Shown here piece after piece: positions 42,448-51,673 of a stretch of DNA of 64,000 nucleotides. The notes under the pieces are model-generated. The model was given only the letters and a program-made list of their open reading frames with translations. It was not told the DNA's origin and searched no databases. A program made the translations under genes and the position numbers. Numbering within the stretch: position 1 is the stretch's first letter; each line of letters starts with the position of its first letter. The stretch comes from Bacillus sp. FJAT-26390. Its GTDB lineage: Bacteria > Bacillota > Bacilli > Paenibacillales > Paenibacillaceae. The DNA lies in NCBI RefSeq assembly GCF_001682865.1, contig NZ_MAQX01000032.1, positions 362,544-426,543 of the forward strand, read 5' to 3'.

Positions 42448-43116
42448 TTAAACGCTAGGTTTCTTTTGCAGGAGACGCTTCAATTCTTCATCCACGCGAG
42501 CGCTGCGCTGCTCTTGCTTCTGATCGAGGCCATTGCTTCTAGCATCTAAGCCGTAAGAGCCTTTCGCAAGCTCTTGCTGCGCTTCCCATTCCATTACTTT
42601 CATTTCAATTCGTTCGAAGCCTCTTGAAGCCGAACTGCCTTGCAATGATTGCGCTGATCGCTGGCCCGTTGCTCCCGCAGTTTGCTGTACGCGGCTGATT
42701 AGCTCTGTACGCTTGCCTTGCAGCCGTTTTTTCTCTTCCTTCAACGTTTCGACATGCAGCTCAAGGTCAAGCGCGGCTTGTTTCGCAAGCTGTTGCAGCC
42801 TTGTCGTTTCTTCGATTTGCTCCTGATACACGAATTTGGCTTCAAGCGCCATACGGGCATCAACCTCGCGGTCCGTTGCTGCTGCTTGTTCTGCTTTGCC
42901 CTCGTAGTAACCCGCCTGCTCGTTCAAATCCTTTAGCTTTGCTTGAAGCATGCGCTCCTGCACTTGCTGATGCTCCATAGAGCGTTCCGCTTTTGCAATT
43001 TCCTCGTCTAAATCCCGCAAATAATGATTAAGCATCATCACCGGATTCTCCATCTTGTCTAACATCTCATTCGCTGCTGCTTTCGTCATGCTAACTACAC
43101 GTTGTAAAATTCCCAT
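42448..43116 (-). CDS. pspA: PspA/IM30-family membrane-protecting protein
   Basis: This peripheral membrane protein forms ESCRT-III-like assemblies and protects the membrane under stress. The 222 residues are mostly coiled coil, starting with the amphipathic helix MGILQRVVSMTKAAANEML, then ENPVMMLNHYLRDLDEEIAK and long Glu/Gln/Lys-rich helices. The C terminus is shorter than in VIPP1. GGGGAGAG precedes the ATG. It is encoded 36 bases downstream of a PspC-domain gene in the same orientation, so both form a small envelope-stress operon. Confidence 0.95.
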   Translation of the reverse strand: MGILQRVVSMTKAAANEMLDKMENPVMMLNHYLRDLDEEIAKAERSMEHQQVQERMLQAKLKDLNEQAGYYEGKAEQAAATDREVDARMALEAKFVYQEQIEETTRLQQLAKQAALDLELHVETLKEEKKRLQGKRTELISRVQQTAGATGQRSAQSLQGSSASRGFERIEMKVMEWEAQQELAKGSYGLDARSNGLDQKQEQRSARVDEELKRLLQKKPSV

Positions 43117-43152
43117 TTATATATCTCTCCCCGAGTCGTATTAAATTACGGT

Positions 43153-43350
43153 TTAGTAACTGAAATGATTTGCCTTTGGTACAAACAATGTAGCGATAAA
43201 GTATGCCAGCAGTACAACTCCGAAGCTGCAAAATGCTGCAATGACTACCAATAGTCTGATAATGGTGGAATCAACGCCCAGCCATTGTCCGATACCTCCG
43301 CAAAGTCCAGTAAGCTTGCTGTCCGTAGTTGAACGAAACAATTTTTTCAT
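43153..43350 (-). CDS. PspC-domain small membrane protein
   Basis: This 65-residue protein is a single PspC domain: the motif LTGLCGGIGQWLGVDSTIIR followed by one or two membrane helices (VVIAAFCSFGVVLLAYFIATLFV). In E. coli PspC activates the phage-shock response; single-domain forms are common in Firmicutes beside pspA-type genes. AAAGGA lies 10 bases before the ATG. It is the first gene of the pspC-pspA operon. Confidence 0.93.
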   Translation of the reverse strand: MKKLFRSTTDSKLTGLCGGIGQWLGVDSTIIRLLVVIAAFCSFGVVLLAYFIATLFVPKANHFSY

Positions 43351-43660
43351 ATTTAATCGTCCTTTCTTGTTCCTCGTCTATAGCTTTATTTTAGAGATTG
43401 TCTTCTGTATTCGTAACGGTCCCCGGTCTGTTTTGCAAACTAGCCTTTTGGCGGGGAGCCATTGCGACATCTGGCGGGGAAGCGGAGCATGGCATGCATG
43501 GAATGGGTTACAGCCCCTGCTCACTTCTACATCTAAACAATAAGATTACACACGATAAACGTAGGAATGCATCTTCAGCAAGCTGTGCAACTGATTTATG
43601 CTAGGATCATAAGATCGTTCAAATACCGCAGGATATAGCGACGTTAGCTGCCGATTTCGC

Positions 43661-43687
43661 AAACCAATATTGGATTAATATTGGTTT
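43661..43687. repeat. Perfect inverted repeat upstream of the GH87 gene
   Basis: AAACCAATATT (43661-43671) and AATATTGGTTT (43677-43687) are exact reverse complements with a 5-base loop. It could be a weak terminator, as TTATTT follows, or an operator. Confidence 0.6.
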
Positions 43688-43739
43688 TATTTCATTGTGG
43701 TCTACAATCGCAGCAATAAAGGAGGTGGTTAAAAAAGGA

Positions 43740-43772
43740 ATGCAGCTCTGCGCAAAAATGAAAGCGCATTAA
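43740..43772 (+). CDS. Possible 10-codon leader ORF
   Basis: An ATG with product MQLCAKMKAH lies 14 bases after GGAGG, which is longer than optimal. The unusually strong upstream ribosome site makes it worth noting, but there is no other support. Confidence 0.2.
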   Translation: MQLCAKMKAH

Positions 43773-43804
43773 TGGTTAGTTAGAAATATACTAGGAGGTT
43801 TTTT

Positions 43805-46800
43805 ATGTTCTCAAAGAGCGACTTGCTAAGAAGAAATCCATTCGTTATTTTGTCTTTGGCATTTGTTGTTTTGCTATCGCAGCTCACTTTGTACCCATCC
43901 CCCTCTTTTGCCGCAGGAGGGCCTAACCTTGCAATCGGCAAAACGGTAACGGCCAGCGGACATGCCGATGTATACACAGCCGGCAACGTCAACGACAGCA
44001 ACCAAGGCTCGTATTGGGAAAGCACGAACAATGCATTCCCGCAATGGATTCAAATCGATCTTGGCGCCAGCACCAGCATCGATCAAATCGTATTGAAGCT
44101 GCCGGCAGGCTGGGAGACACGCACGCAAACCTTGGCTGTGCAGGGCAGCACAAACGGCTCGACGTTTACCAATATTGTCGACTCTGCAACCTACACGTTC
44201 AACCCGGCAGTGGGCAGCAATGCGGTAACGATTAATTTTAGCGCGGCCAGCACCCGCTATGTTCGCCTTAACATAACGGCTAACACGGGCTGGCAGGCCG
44301 GACAAATTTCCGAGTTCGAAATCTACGGTTCCACGATAACGCCTACGCCTACGCCGACAACAACACCTACTGCACCGCCGGCTACACCTACTCCTACACC
44401 AATTCCAACAGCAACTCCGACACCTGCGCCGTCCATTACGCCAACACCGACAATTGTACCAACGCCTACGCCACCTGCTGGCTCCAACTTAGCGCTAGGC
44501 AAAGCGATCTCATCCTCATCATCGATCCACACATTCGTAGCCTCAAACGGCAATGACGGCAACACGGCTACATACTGGGAAGGCGGCAGTAACCCGAGCC
44601 AGTTGACGGTTGATCTTGGTGCCAATCACAACATCACATCGGTTGTTCTGAAGCTGAACCCTTCTACCGAATGGGGCACACGTACGCAAACGATTCAAGT
44701 ATTAGGCAACAACCAGAACAATGGGACATTCAATAGCTTGGTTGCCGCTCAGTCGTATACGTTTAACCCTGCTACCGGCAATACGGTAACGATTCCGGTT
44801 GTGGCATCCGCGAAACAGGTACGGTTGAATATCACGACCAACTCCGGCGCTCCGGCTGGTCAAGTAGCCGAGTTCGAAATTTACGGCACTCCAGCTCCGA
44901 ACCCCGACCTCACGATTACAGGAATGTCTTGGACACCGGCCACACCGATCGAGACGGACGCTATTACATTAAGCGCAACGGTTAAAAATATCGGCACCGC
45001 GGACTCTCCTGCTACATCAGTCAACTTTTATTTAGGCAACGAGCTTGCCGGCTCTGCTCCGGTAGCCGCATTAACGGCGGGCGCTTCGGCAACCGTGTCG
45101 CTAAATGCCGGGACAAAAAATGCCGGAACGTACCCGGTTAGCGCCAAGGTTGATGAGAGCAACGCCGTTATTGAGCAAAACGAGAATAACAACGGCTATA
45201 GCAACGCCACTGCGCTGACCGTTGCAGCCGTGCCAAGCTCCGACTTAATCGCAACAGCTACATGGAATCCAAGCAATCCTAGCAGCGGCAATACAGTAAC
45301 GTTCACGGTAAATCTTAAAAACCAAGGAAACACCGCTTCTGCAAGCGGCGCTCATCCCATCACGTTGCTTCTAAAGAACGCTGCTGGCACGACTATTCAA
45401 ACATTAAATGCCTCCTATAACGGCGCATTAGCGGTTGGGCAATCCGTTAATGTCACGCTGGGAACCTGGACGGCTGTCAATGGCAGCTACACGGTTACCG
45501 CAACCGTTGCAGCTGATACGAACGAAGTCATCATCAAGCAAGCAAACAATAGCAATACAACCAGCCTTTACTCAGGCCGTGGCGCTAATATGCCTTTTAC
45601 CATTATTGAAGCGGAATCCCCTTCCAACACGACTAACGGCACAAAGTTAGCGCCTAACTTTAAGCCTGGCGACTTTGCTGGCGAAGCTTCGGGACGCTCT
45701 GCCGTGCATCTTGATGCAACGGGCGAATATGTGGAGTTTACGCTGACTTCTTCGGCTAACGCTTTTGTGCTTCGCAGTGCCGTTGCGGATAATACGACCG
45801 GTACAGTTAGTATTTATGCTAACGGTGTAAACAAGGGCAAGTTTACAGTAACATCCAAGTTCTCTCACGTTTATGCAACACCGAGCACGCTTGGCCGACT
45901 GGGGTATGACAATAGCCCTGGCGCAGGTTTAACGGCTTACTGGCTCTATGAAGATTCCCAGTTGATGCTTGACCAAGTGTATCCAGCCGGAACGAAGATT
46001 AAAATCCAGAAAGATACCGGAGACGTATCCGCAATCTACGTAGACATGATCGAAACGGAAAATGTCGCTCCAGCAGCGTCGAACCCTGATCCTAGCAAGT
46101 ATGTTCAAGTTTCCTCTACTAAATCCATTGAGCAAGCGCTGAATGAATTTAGACAGGATGCAACGAAAAAAGGGATCTTTATTCCTGCCGGCGAGTGGAC
46201 GATCAACAGCAAAATATTCCTTTATGGACGCGCAACCGAAATCATCGGCGCCGGCCCATGGCATACCAAGCTCGTGGCACCGCAAAATCAATCCAATACG
46301 GATGTAGGCTTTAATATTGGTTCTACCGCCAACGGTTCAACGATTAAAGATCTGTCTGCATGGGGCAACTATGTATATAGAACAGACGGACCGGGCAAGT
46401 TCATTGATGGCAACGGCATGCAGAACGTAACCGTTCAAAATATTTGGGTGGAGCACTTTATCTGCCTGTACTGGGGAGTCAACTCATCGAACAATACGTT
46501 CAAAGACAACCGAATCAAAAACACATTCGCAGACGGCATCAACATGACGAACGGTTCATCCTATAACGTCATTGACAACAACTATTCCAGAGGAGCCGGC
46601 GACGATGCTTTCGCCTTGTTCAGCGCGGTTGATGCAGGCGGTTCCTACAACGTAGGCAACAAGTACACCAATCTGACGGCAACTTGTGTAAGACGCGCAG
46701 CGGCTTTTGCCGTATATGGCGGTTCGGATAACCTTTATCAAAACCTTTATGGTGCAGACACGTTAACTTATCCTGGCATAACGATCAGCAGCTTGAGCTT

Positions 46801-47263
46801 TGGTTACAACACATTAGGCTTTGGCGACAAAGATACGGTAATCGACGGAGTCACGCTAGACCGGACTGGCGGAGATTTCTGGACCAGCGTCGGAGCAGAT
46901 GACAAAATCAATGAATACCAGAACTTCGGAGCTATCTGGTTCTTCGGAGGTGACCGGACATTCAAGAACGTTCTGGTGAAAAATGTAGATATCAATAATC
47001 CGGTATACTTTGGTTTAATGTTCCAGACGAAATCGCCGGAGAACCTTGCCATGCAAAATGTTCGCGTAGAGAACGTCAACATCAACAACCCTTCCCGCTA
47101 CGGGATCAAGCTCGTAGTCAGAGGCGAGCAAGGCCAAGGACCGGCTATCGGCGGAGCAAGCTTTACGAATGTAAAAGTGAACAACCCCGGCGTTGCAGCC
47201 ATTTATGGCGAAAGCGGAAGCCCGAACTTTACAGTGACAAGAGTATCAGGAAACAACTGGTGA
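43805..47263 (+). CDS. Secreted GH87 alpha-1,3-glucanase (mutanase) with discoidin, CARDB and CBM modules
   Basis: This 1152-residue exported enzyme probably degrades alpha-1,3-glucan of fungal walls or dental-type mutan. In order it has a signal peptide (about 1-36), a discoidin domain (about 38-180), a Thr/Pro-rich linker of TPTPT repeats (about 181-230), a second discoidin domain (about 232-370), two CARDB-type Ig domains (about 375-585), a CBM6-like module (about 590-750) and a right-handed beta-helix catalytic domain (about 765-1152). Helix motifs such as FADGINMTNGSSYNVIDNN and RGAGDDAFALFS provide the clustered aspartates expected of GH87. The order discoidin, TP linker, discoidin recalls Agl-KA of Bacillus circulans. 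AGGAGG lies 6 bases before the ATG. It has no SLH domain. Confidence 0.83.
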   Translation: MFSKSDLLRRNPFVILSLAFVVLLSQLTLYPSPSFAAGGPNLAIGKTVTASGHADVYTAGNVNDSNQGSYWESTNNAFPQWIQIDLGASTSIDQIVLKLPAGWETRTQTLAVQGSTNGSTFTNIVDSATYTFNPAVGSNAVTINFSAASTRYVRLNITANTGWQAGQISEFEIYGSTITPTPTPTTTPTAPPATPTPTPIPTATPTPAPSITPTPTIVPTPTPPAGSNLALGKAISSSSSIHTFVASNGNDGNTATYWEGGSNPSQLTVDLGANHNITSVVLKLNPSTEWGTRTQTIQVLGNNQNNGTFNSLVAAQSYTFNPATGNTVTIPVVASAKQVRLNITTNSGAPAGQVAEFEIYGTPAPNPDLTITGMSWTPATPIETDAITLSATVKNIGTADSPATSVNFYLGNELAGSAPVAALTAGASATVSLNAGTKNAGTYPVSAKVDESNAVIEQNENNNGYSNATALTVAAVPSSDLIATATWNPSNPSSGNTVTFTVNLKNQGNTASASGAHPITLLLKNAAGTTIQTLNASYNGALAVGQSVNVTLGTWTAVNGSYTVTATVAADTNEVIIKQANNSNTTSLYSGRGANMPFTIIEAESPSNTTNGTKLAPNFKPGDFAGEASGRSAVHLDATGEYVEFTLTSSANAFVLRSAVADNTTGTVSIYANGVNKGKFTVTSKFSHVYATPSTLGRLGYDNSPGAGLTAYWLYEDSQLMLDQVYPAGTKIKIQKDTGDVSAIYVDMIETENVAPAASNPDPSKYVQVSSTKSIEQALNEFRQDATKKGIFIPAGEWTINSKIFLYGRATEIIGAGPWHTKLVAPQNQSNTDVGFNIGSTANGSTIKDLSAWGNYVYRTDGPGKFIDGNGMQNVTVQNIWVEHFICLYWGVNSSNNTFKDNRIKNTFADGINMTNGSSYNVIDNNYSRGAGDDAFALFSAVDAGGSYNVGNKYTNLTATCVRRAAAFAVYGGSDNLYQNLYGADTLTYPGITISSLSFGYNTLGFGDKDTVIDGVTLDRTGGDFWTSVGADDKINEYQNFGAIWFFGGDRTFKNVLVKNVDINNPVYFGLMFQTKSPENLAMQNVRVENVNINNPSRYGIKLVVRGEQGQGPAIGGASFTNVKVNNPGVAAIYGESGSPNFTVTRVSGNNW

Positions 47264-47281
47264 TAGGGCATATTGAAAAGC

Positions 47282-47319
47282 AAACAGCCTACTCGGGTAT
47301 CCGAGTAGGCTGTTTTTTT
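47282..47319. terminator. Bidirectional terminator after the GH87 gene
   Basis: AACAGCCTACTCGG and CCGAGTAGGCTGTT pair perfectly with a 4-base loop, followed by seven T. It also lies downstream of the convergent GH43 gene. Confidence 0.93.
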
Positions 47320-47397
47320 GCTAGTGATTGTAGTCGTCGTAATTCATTCGGTGCCGGCCAGCTTCCGACTGCAATCATGATGCCTTGTACAAGTCGT

Positions 47398-49221
47398 TTA
47401 GCTCTGCGGGATCGACGAGACGATGAGCCGGCTTACATTGGCTCCTCCCAAGCCGCCATTCATCCGAATCACATTATTCGTGCCTGGGTTCAATTGAATT
47501 AGACGGCTGACCCGGCCGGTGTAAACACTCCAGCCTCCGGTGCCCGGCAGAGAAAGAGAATAACCGATCCCCGACAGGTCACCGCTGGCGTTTACCCTAA
47601 AGGTTGCTTCATTGTCCGCTGAAGCGTAGAGCACGGTCAGAAGCGCCTGACCGCCTGCTCCGCCGTTGACGCCGCTCAACTCGAAGTAGGAACCCGGTAT
47701 ATGCATATTTTCAATGCTTCCGCCCGATCGGGTCGCCCCTCCCCCGAAGGACACATGGTTTCCATCCATAAAATATTCCGTTTCCTGAGTATCTTCCGGG
47801 ATCAATGATACACTCACGCGGGATACGTTGGCTCCTCCCATACCGCCGCTCAACCGAATCATGTTATTCGTTCCCGGGTTCAAGTCGATCAGACGGTTGG
47901 TCCGTCCGGTGTAGCTGCCCCAGCCTCCGGTGCTAGGCAGGGAAAGAAAATAGCCGTCTCCAGCCGGATCACCGCTGGCGTCCGCCTTAAAGGCTGCAAC
48001 GCTGTCGCCTGAAGCATAAAGCACGGTAAGAAGCGCCTTTCCGCCTGTTCCGCCGTTAATGCCATTCAACTGAATGTATGAGCCTTCGGCATGCATATTT
48101 TCAATATTTCCACCCGATCGGATCGCCCCTCCCCCTATCGCTACGTTATTGCTATTCATTGCATATTCCGTTTTCTCAGTATATTCATCAAAGCTTTCAT
48201 TCACTAGATCGTAATATTTGACCTCCGTAGCATTGGAACGCGGTCCAACACTTGGGACACCCCCGGACGTCTGAATGACCTTTTGGATGGTTCCATCCGA
48301 ATTAAAGTATAATCGGTCCACGCAGACGGAACGCAGCGTACCGTTGGAGGATATTTCGGCATTATGGTAAAACATATACCAGTTCCCCTTATACTCCACG
48401 ATGGACCCATGCGATGTTTCGCTATTTTTTACCGGATCTAGAATGATCCCGCGGTTTACCCACGGTCCTAGCGGGCTATTGCTGGTGGCGTACCGCATCC
48501 GGTTCGCCCCTGGATTATTGTCGGAATACATTAAGTAATAAATGCTTCCCCGCTTGAAGACCCAGGTGGCCTCATGGAAGTCCTCCAGCTCGGTGAACTG
48601 CTTGATCGGTCCGCTTATCGACATCATGTCAGCAGCCAGCTTAACGCCGTAGCTTGTTCCGCCGCCTCCGGCATAAAGGTAATAGCTTCCATCATCGTCG
48701 CGGAACACGCTGGGGTCAATTAAATTGCTTCCCGGAAGCCCCTCGATATAACCTTGAGCGGTAAAATCCGCGGCAGGCTTATCGCTTGTAGCTACGCCGA
48801 TTTTCCAGGAATTGTTCCAATTCGTCCCACTGGGATGAGGAAAATAGAAGTAATAGGTTCCGTCCTTATAAGCGGCGTCAGGAGCCCACATAAAGCCGCC
48901 CTCCGGCCGTCCCCACGGTACATCATCAGCACGCAGGATCTCTCCCTCGTCCACCCAGTCCACCATATTATCGGACGAGAAGACGTGATACTTATCCATT
49001 AAATCGCTGCCTCTGGAAGGAAATATATCGTGTGACGCGTACACATAAATACGTCCGTCATTCCAAACATGCGCAGAAGGATCTGCCGTGAAAATACTCG
49101 TGACAATGGGATTTCCAGACGAAGTGACGGCATCGGCAGCTAAAGAAGAAGACGTGAATCCGACGAGGACAAGCAGCAGCATGGTTCCTGATAATAACAG
49201 ACTGATAAGCTTTTTTCTCAT
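47398..49221 (-). CDS. Secreted GH43 glycosidase with two CBM6-like modules
   Basis: The 607-residue exported enzyme acts on arabinose- or xylose-containing polysaccharides (arabinofuranosidase, arabinanase or beta-xylosidase type). It has a signal peptide (about 1-29), a five-bladed GH43 propeller (about 35-330) and two homologous C-terminal modules of about 125 residues (ENMHAEGSYIQLNGINGGTG and ENMHIPGSYFELSGVNGGAG), which look like CBM6. Catalytic residues fit the family: Asp in TADPSAHVWNDG as base, Asp in LIDPSVFRDDDG as pKa modulator, and Glu in FHEATWVFKRG as acid. GGGGAGG precedes the ATG. The gene is convergent with the GH87 gene. Together with the GH10 xylanase it indicates use of plant hemicellulose. 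Confidence 0.9.
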   Translation of the reverse strand: MRKKLISLLLSGTMLLLVLVGFTSSSLAADAVTSSGNPIVTSIFTADPSAHVWNDGRIYVYASHDIFPSRGSDLMDKYHVFSSDNMVDWVDEGEILRADDVPWGRPEGGFMWAPDAAYKDGTYYFYFPHPSGTNWNNSWKIGVATSDKPAADFTAQGYIEGLPGSNLIDPSVFRDDDGSYYLYAGGGGTSYGVKLAADMMSISGPIKQFTELEDFHEATWVFKRGSIYYLMYSDNNPGANRMRYATSNSPLGPWVNRGIILDPVKNSETSHGSIVEYKGNWYMFYHNAEISSNGTLRSVCVDRLYFNSDGTIQKVIQTSGGVPSVGPRSNATEVKYYDLVNESFDEYTEKTEYAMNSNNVAIGGGAIRSGGNIENMHAEGSYIQLNGINGGTGGKALLTVLYASGDSVAAFKADASGDPAGDGYFLSLPSTGGWGSYTGRTNRLIDLNPGTNNMIRLSGGMGGANVSRVSVSLIPEDTQETEYFMDGNHVSFGGGATRSGGSIENMHIPGSYFELSGVNGGAGGQALLTVLYASADNEATFRVNASGDLSGIGYSLSLPGTGGWSVYTGRVSRLIQLNPGTNNVIRMNGGLGGANVSRLIVSSIPQS

Positions 49222-49890
49222 AAGTATTACCTCCCCATTACATGCATTCGGGTTGCATCCCGGCGTACCGTTACTAATTCATACCATTAGCCTGCTTGGC
49301 AACCAGACAGCGAAGATGATCCCATCATCCCCCCTCCGTATTCGGAATGGAAAAGCTGTAAATAGAAGAACAATAATAGCTTACAATATATGTAACCTCT
49401 TAAGTAGTGAGGCATCTTTAAACTTTCCCTGCCATTCTTAGCCTAATGGAATAAAATGTTATCGCGAGTCCTGCCGTATATCGCGACTGGGTATTGTACC
49501 GCAAGCTCCGTGAGGCTTCCACTAAAAATTTAAAAATACTAACTCATTCAGACGTAAAAAAAGCAGCCAAGGCTGCTTCTCTTATTGGTTCAGTTGAGCT
49601 TTGGAGCTTAGCTAAAATATGAATTACATTCGAGCAAGGAATCGTTTTCGCTTTATCAGAATTCCAAAACGGCTGTATTAAGTAACTTCCATGAAATACA
49701 CCCATTTTTTTGTATTTCGATATCAGGAGCCCTAACTGCAGCCTCCACCTCCGCCGCCGGATTCCCCTCATGCGAATTCCAATTACTCAGTTAACGCAAG
49801 CAGCTATTAGCTAATTAGCCATACTTTCCGATATAATCTTAGGAAGTTTTTAACAAAACATGAAAATCTACATGAAATTGAATTGGAAGG
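49222..49890. other. Gene-poor stretch between the GH43 and the SLH-protein genes
   Basis: Near 49222-49330 lies the GH43 leader. AAGCAGCC and GGCTGCTT at 49561-49578 form a tight hairpin with a T run on the minus strand. A 75-codon minus-strand frame at 49544-49771 overlaps that hairpin and lacks a ribosome site, so I do not call it a gene; it may be a decayed remnant. Confidence 0.5.
49555..49578 (-). terminator. Short terminator-like hairpin
   Basis: AAGCAGCC (49561-49568) and GGCTGCTT (49571-49578) pair with a minimal loop, followed by TTTTTTT on the minus strand. No clear gene ends here, which suggests a lost gene or a small RNA upstream. Confidence 0.5.
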
Positions 49891-51105
49891 ATGAGTATTT
49901 TGTTACGGATTACACGTGTGATCACTTGCCTGATTATCGTTTCATCGTTGTTCTGGGTTACAGCAACAACAAACTCGTATGCCCAGGAACAAGAAGATGA
50001 GGGGCAATATGAAAAACTCTTTAACCAGCCTTATGAAATGAAAGGGCACTGGGCTGAGCGTCTGTTTCAATGGGCTATGGCAGAAAATATAATAAATGGA
50101 TACCCCAACAGCACCTTGATGCCTGACAAACCGATAAGCGAAGCGGAGTTTTTAAAAGCTCTTTATAGAGCCATGGGTATTGCACTGCCTAGTGCAAGCT
50201 CTTTGGAGGAATTTAATTCGTCTGACGATTGGACAGAAGGAGCTTACCGTCTGGCAAAATACTTCAATCATCCTACACTCGGTGCTTCTAATCATAAACT
50301 GCGAATGGAACCCCTAACTAAATTGCGGGCTGCAGAAATCATTACCGCCGCGCAAGGCGTTCATTATGTAGATGAAGATGCCGTTGTTTACCTTATTGGA
50401 AACGGCATGGCTAACAGCGACACCATTTCGCCAGAGCAATTTCACGGACAGGATTCATTCTCTAGAGCAGAAGCCATCCAGTGGATTCGCCAGCTCTCCT
50501 TTAAGGGAATGATGGACATATCAATAAGGCCAACTGCTGCTTCTGATCGCAACCTTCTTCCGTCTTTGCCATCTGTCGCTGTACAACGCATACCTGACTT
50601 CAGCGCCGAACTTGTCGCGAGAAATGACTTCGACTTGTTTGGAAGCAGTCCTTTTGCAGGAGTTAAGGTTGGGGATTCAAAGAAAACAATTGAGGGCTTA
50701 TTCGGGGTTTCGGACGATAAGGATGTTTTTGATAAACACATCTACCCCCTGTTCTCCGCACACTACAATAAAGAAGGGTTCGTTGATGCATGGAAAATAG
50801 ACCAAGATTCTATCGAGCCTACGATTACAACTCCGTTATTACGTACGAATAAGGGAATCGTCCTTGGAGAAAGCACATTATTCGATGTCCTGCGCCTATA
50901 CGGTACCTTTGGTTTTACTGGAGATTATGTGGCGACCTATTACTATGAGAAGACTCCCGACGGAAAATACCGAGATATCTCCATCTATGATAAGATTATT
51001 AATCCTGAGAATGTGTACACTTTATCATTCATATTTGATAGGGAAAGCCTTGCGGTTGTCTATGTATTATCTTCATGGCTCCCTTATGACATTTCACCAA
51101 CGTAA
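49891..51105 (+). CDS. Exported SLH-domain protein with C-terminal DUF4309-like domain
   Basis: The 404-residue protein has a signal peptide (about 1-31), then SLH-like repeats (about 45-200; MKGHWAERLFQWAMAENIIN and FSRAEAIQWIRQL). The C-terminal part has VKVGDSKKTIEGLFGVSDDKD and KGIVLGESTLFDVLRLYG, two halves similar to DUF4309/YjgB or CAP-associated domains of unknown role. GGAAGG touches the ATG, and a TTG nine bases further in (49900) is a possible better start. A small lipoprotein gene follows after 63 bases. It is probably a surface protein. Confidence 0.75.
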   Translation: MSILLRITRVITCLIIVSSLFWVTATTNSYAQEQEDEGQYEKLFNQPYEMKGHWAERLFQWAMAENIINGYPNSTLMPDKPISEAEFLKALYRAMGIALPSASSLEEFNSSDDWTEGAYRLAKYFNHPTLGASNHKLRMEPLTKLRAAEIITAAQGVHYVDEDAVVYLIGNGMANSDTISPEQFHGQDSFSRAEAIQWIRQLSFKGMMDISIRPTAASDRNLLPSLPSVAVQRIPDFSAELVARNDFDLFGSSPFAGVKVGDSKKTIEGLFGVSDDKDVFDKHIYPLFSAHYNKEGFVDAWKIDQDSIEPTITTPLLRTNKGIVLGESTLFDVLRLYGTFGFTGDYVATYYYEKTPDGKYRDISIYDKIINPENVYTLSFIFDRESLAVVYVLSSWLPYDISPT

Positions 51106-51168
51106 GCTATCTAATTAACAAAGCTAAACTACTACTATAGATGTTTCTAAAAATAAAGGGGAATAACT

Positions 51169-51564
51169 ATGAAACGTATTCAAATTTTGCTTACATTCTT
51201 AACACTCATCGTCGTTTGTTGTGCTTGTGGTGGAGATAAGGAAATGGAACAAGCATCAATAGAAGGTAAATGTGAAGTAACAAACGAAGCGGTGGACCTG
51301 GAGAAGTTTACGACGGATTATGGTCAAATACATATCATGGAAGCAATGCGGGTTGAGCAACACTTCCAAGAAGGATCGCTTATCGAATTTGTACCTGATG
51401 GAACTGTAAAATTTGATAGCATTTCAGGCAAGTACAAGCTTCACTATCAAGATGGCACTAATTACATCGATCTTATTGGCGAGGCTTCTGAATCCAGCCA
51501 TCCCATACGACTCATAGACGATAAAGCACAACTAGGTGTTTTCATACTAAAAAGAGTGGAATGA
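51169..51564 (+). CDS. Small putative lipoprotein
   Basis: This 131-residue protein has an N-terminal hydrophobic stretch (ILLTFLTLIVVCCACGG) that ends in cysteines, so lipid attachment at one of them is likely, although the lipobox is not canonical. The mature part is small and beta-rich (SLIEFVPDGTVKFDSISGKY) and resembles lipocalin-like small secreted proteins. I do not recognise a family. AAAGGGG precedes the ATG by 8 bases. It follows the SLH protein gene in the same direction and ends at a bidirectional terminator. Confidence 0.7.
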   Translation: MKRIQILLTFLTLIVVCCACGGDKEMEQASIEGKCEVTNEAVDLEKFTTDYGQIHIMEAMRVEQHFQEGSLIEFVPDGTVKFDSISGKYKLHYQDGTNYIDLIGEASESSHPIRLIDDKAQLGVFILKRVE

Positions 51565-51632
51565 CAAGCTTCGGAATCAACACGATACAGTAACGTTCAT
51601 GTATACCTCCCTTCGGACAATCAACTACAAAT

Positions 51633-51670
51633 AAAGCCAGAAGTGCTCTTTCAAGGCACCTCTGGCTTTA
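51633..51670. terminator. Bidirectional terminator
   Basis: AAAGCCAGA (51633-51641) pairs with TCTGGCTTT (51661-51669), and GTGC pairs with GCAC inside. It lies between the convergent small lipoprotein gene and the M56 gene. Confidence 0.8.
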
Positions 51671-51673
51671 CTT

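Larger units (their letters stand above)
43351..43804. other. Gene-free stretch between pspC and the GH87 gene
   Basis: No convincing gene is seen. It holds a perfect AT-rich inverted repeat at 43661-43687, a full-length anti-Shine-Dalgarno match AAAGGAGGTGG at 43718-43728 without a well-placed start codon, and a possible 10-codon ORF at 43740-43772. The remaining sequence must contain the promoters of both divergent genes. Confidence 0.6.

Noticed and set aside
49544..49771. Minus-strand frame of 75 codons
   Set aside because: It has no ribosome binding site, overlaps a terminator-like hairpin and shows no domain. It is at most a decayed remnant.
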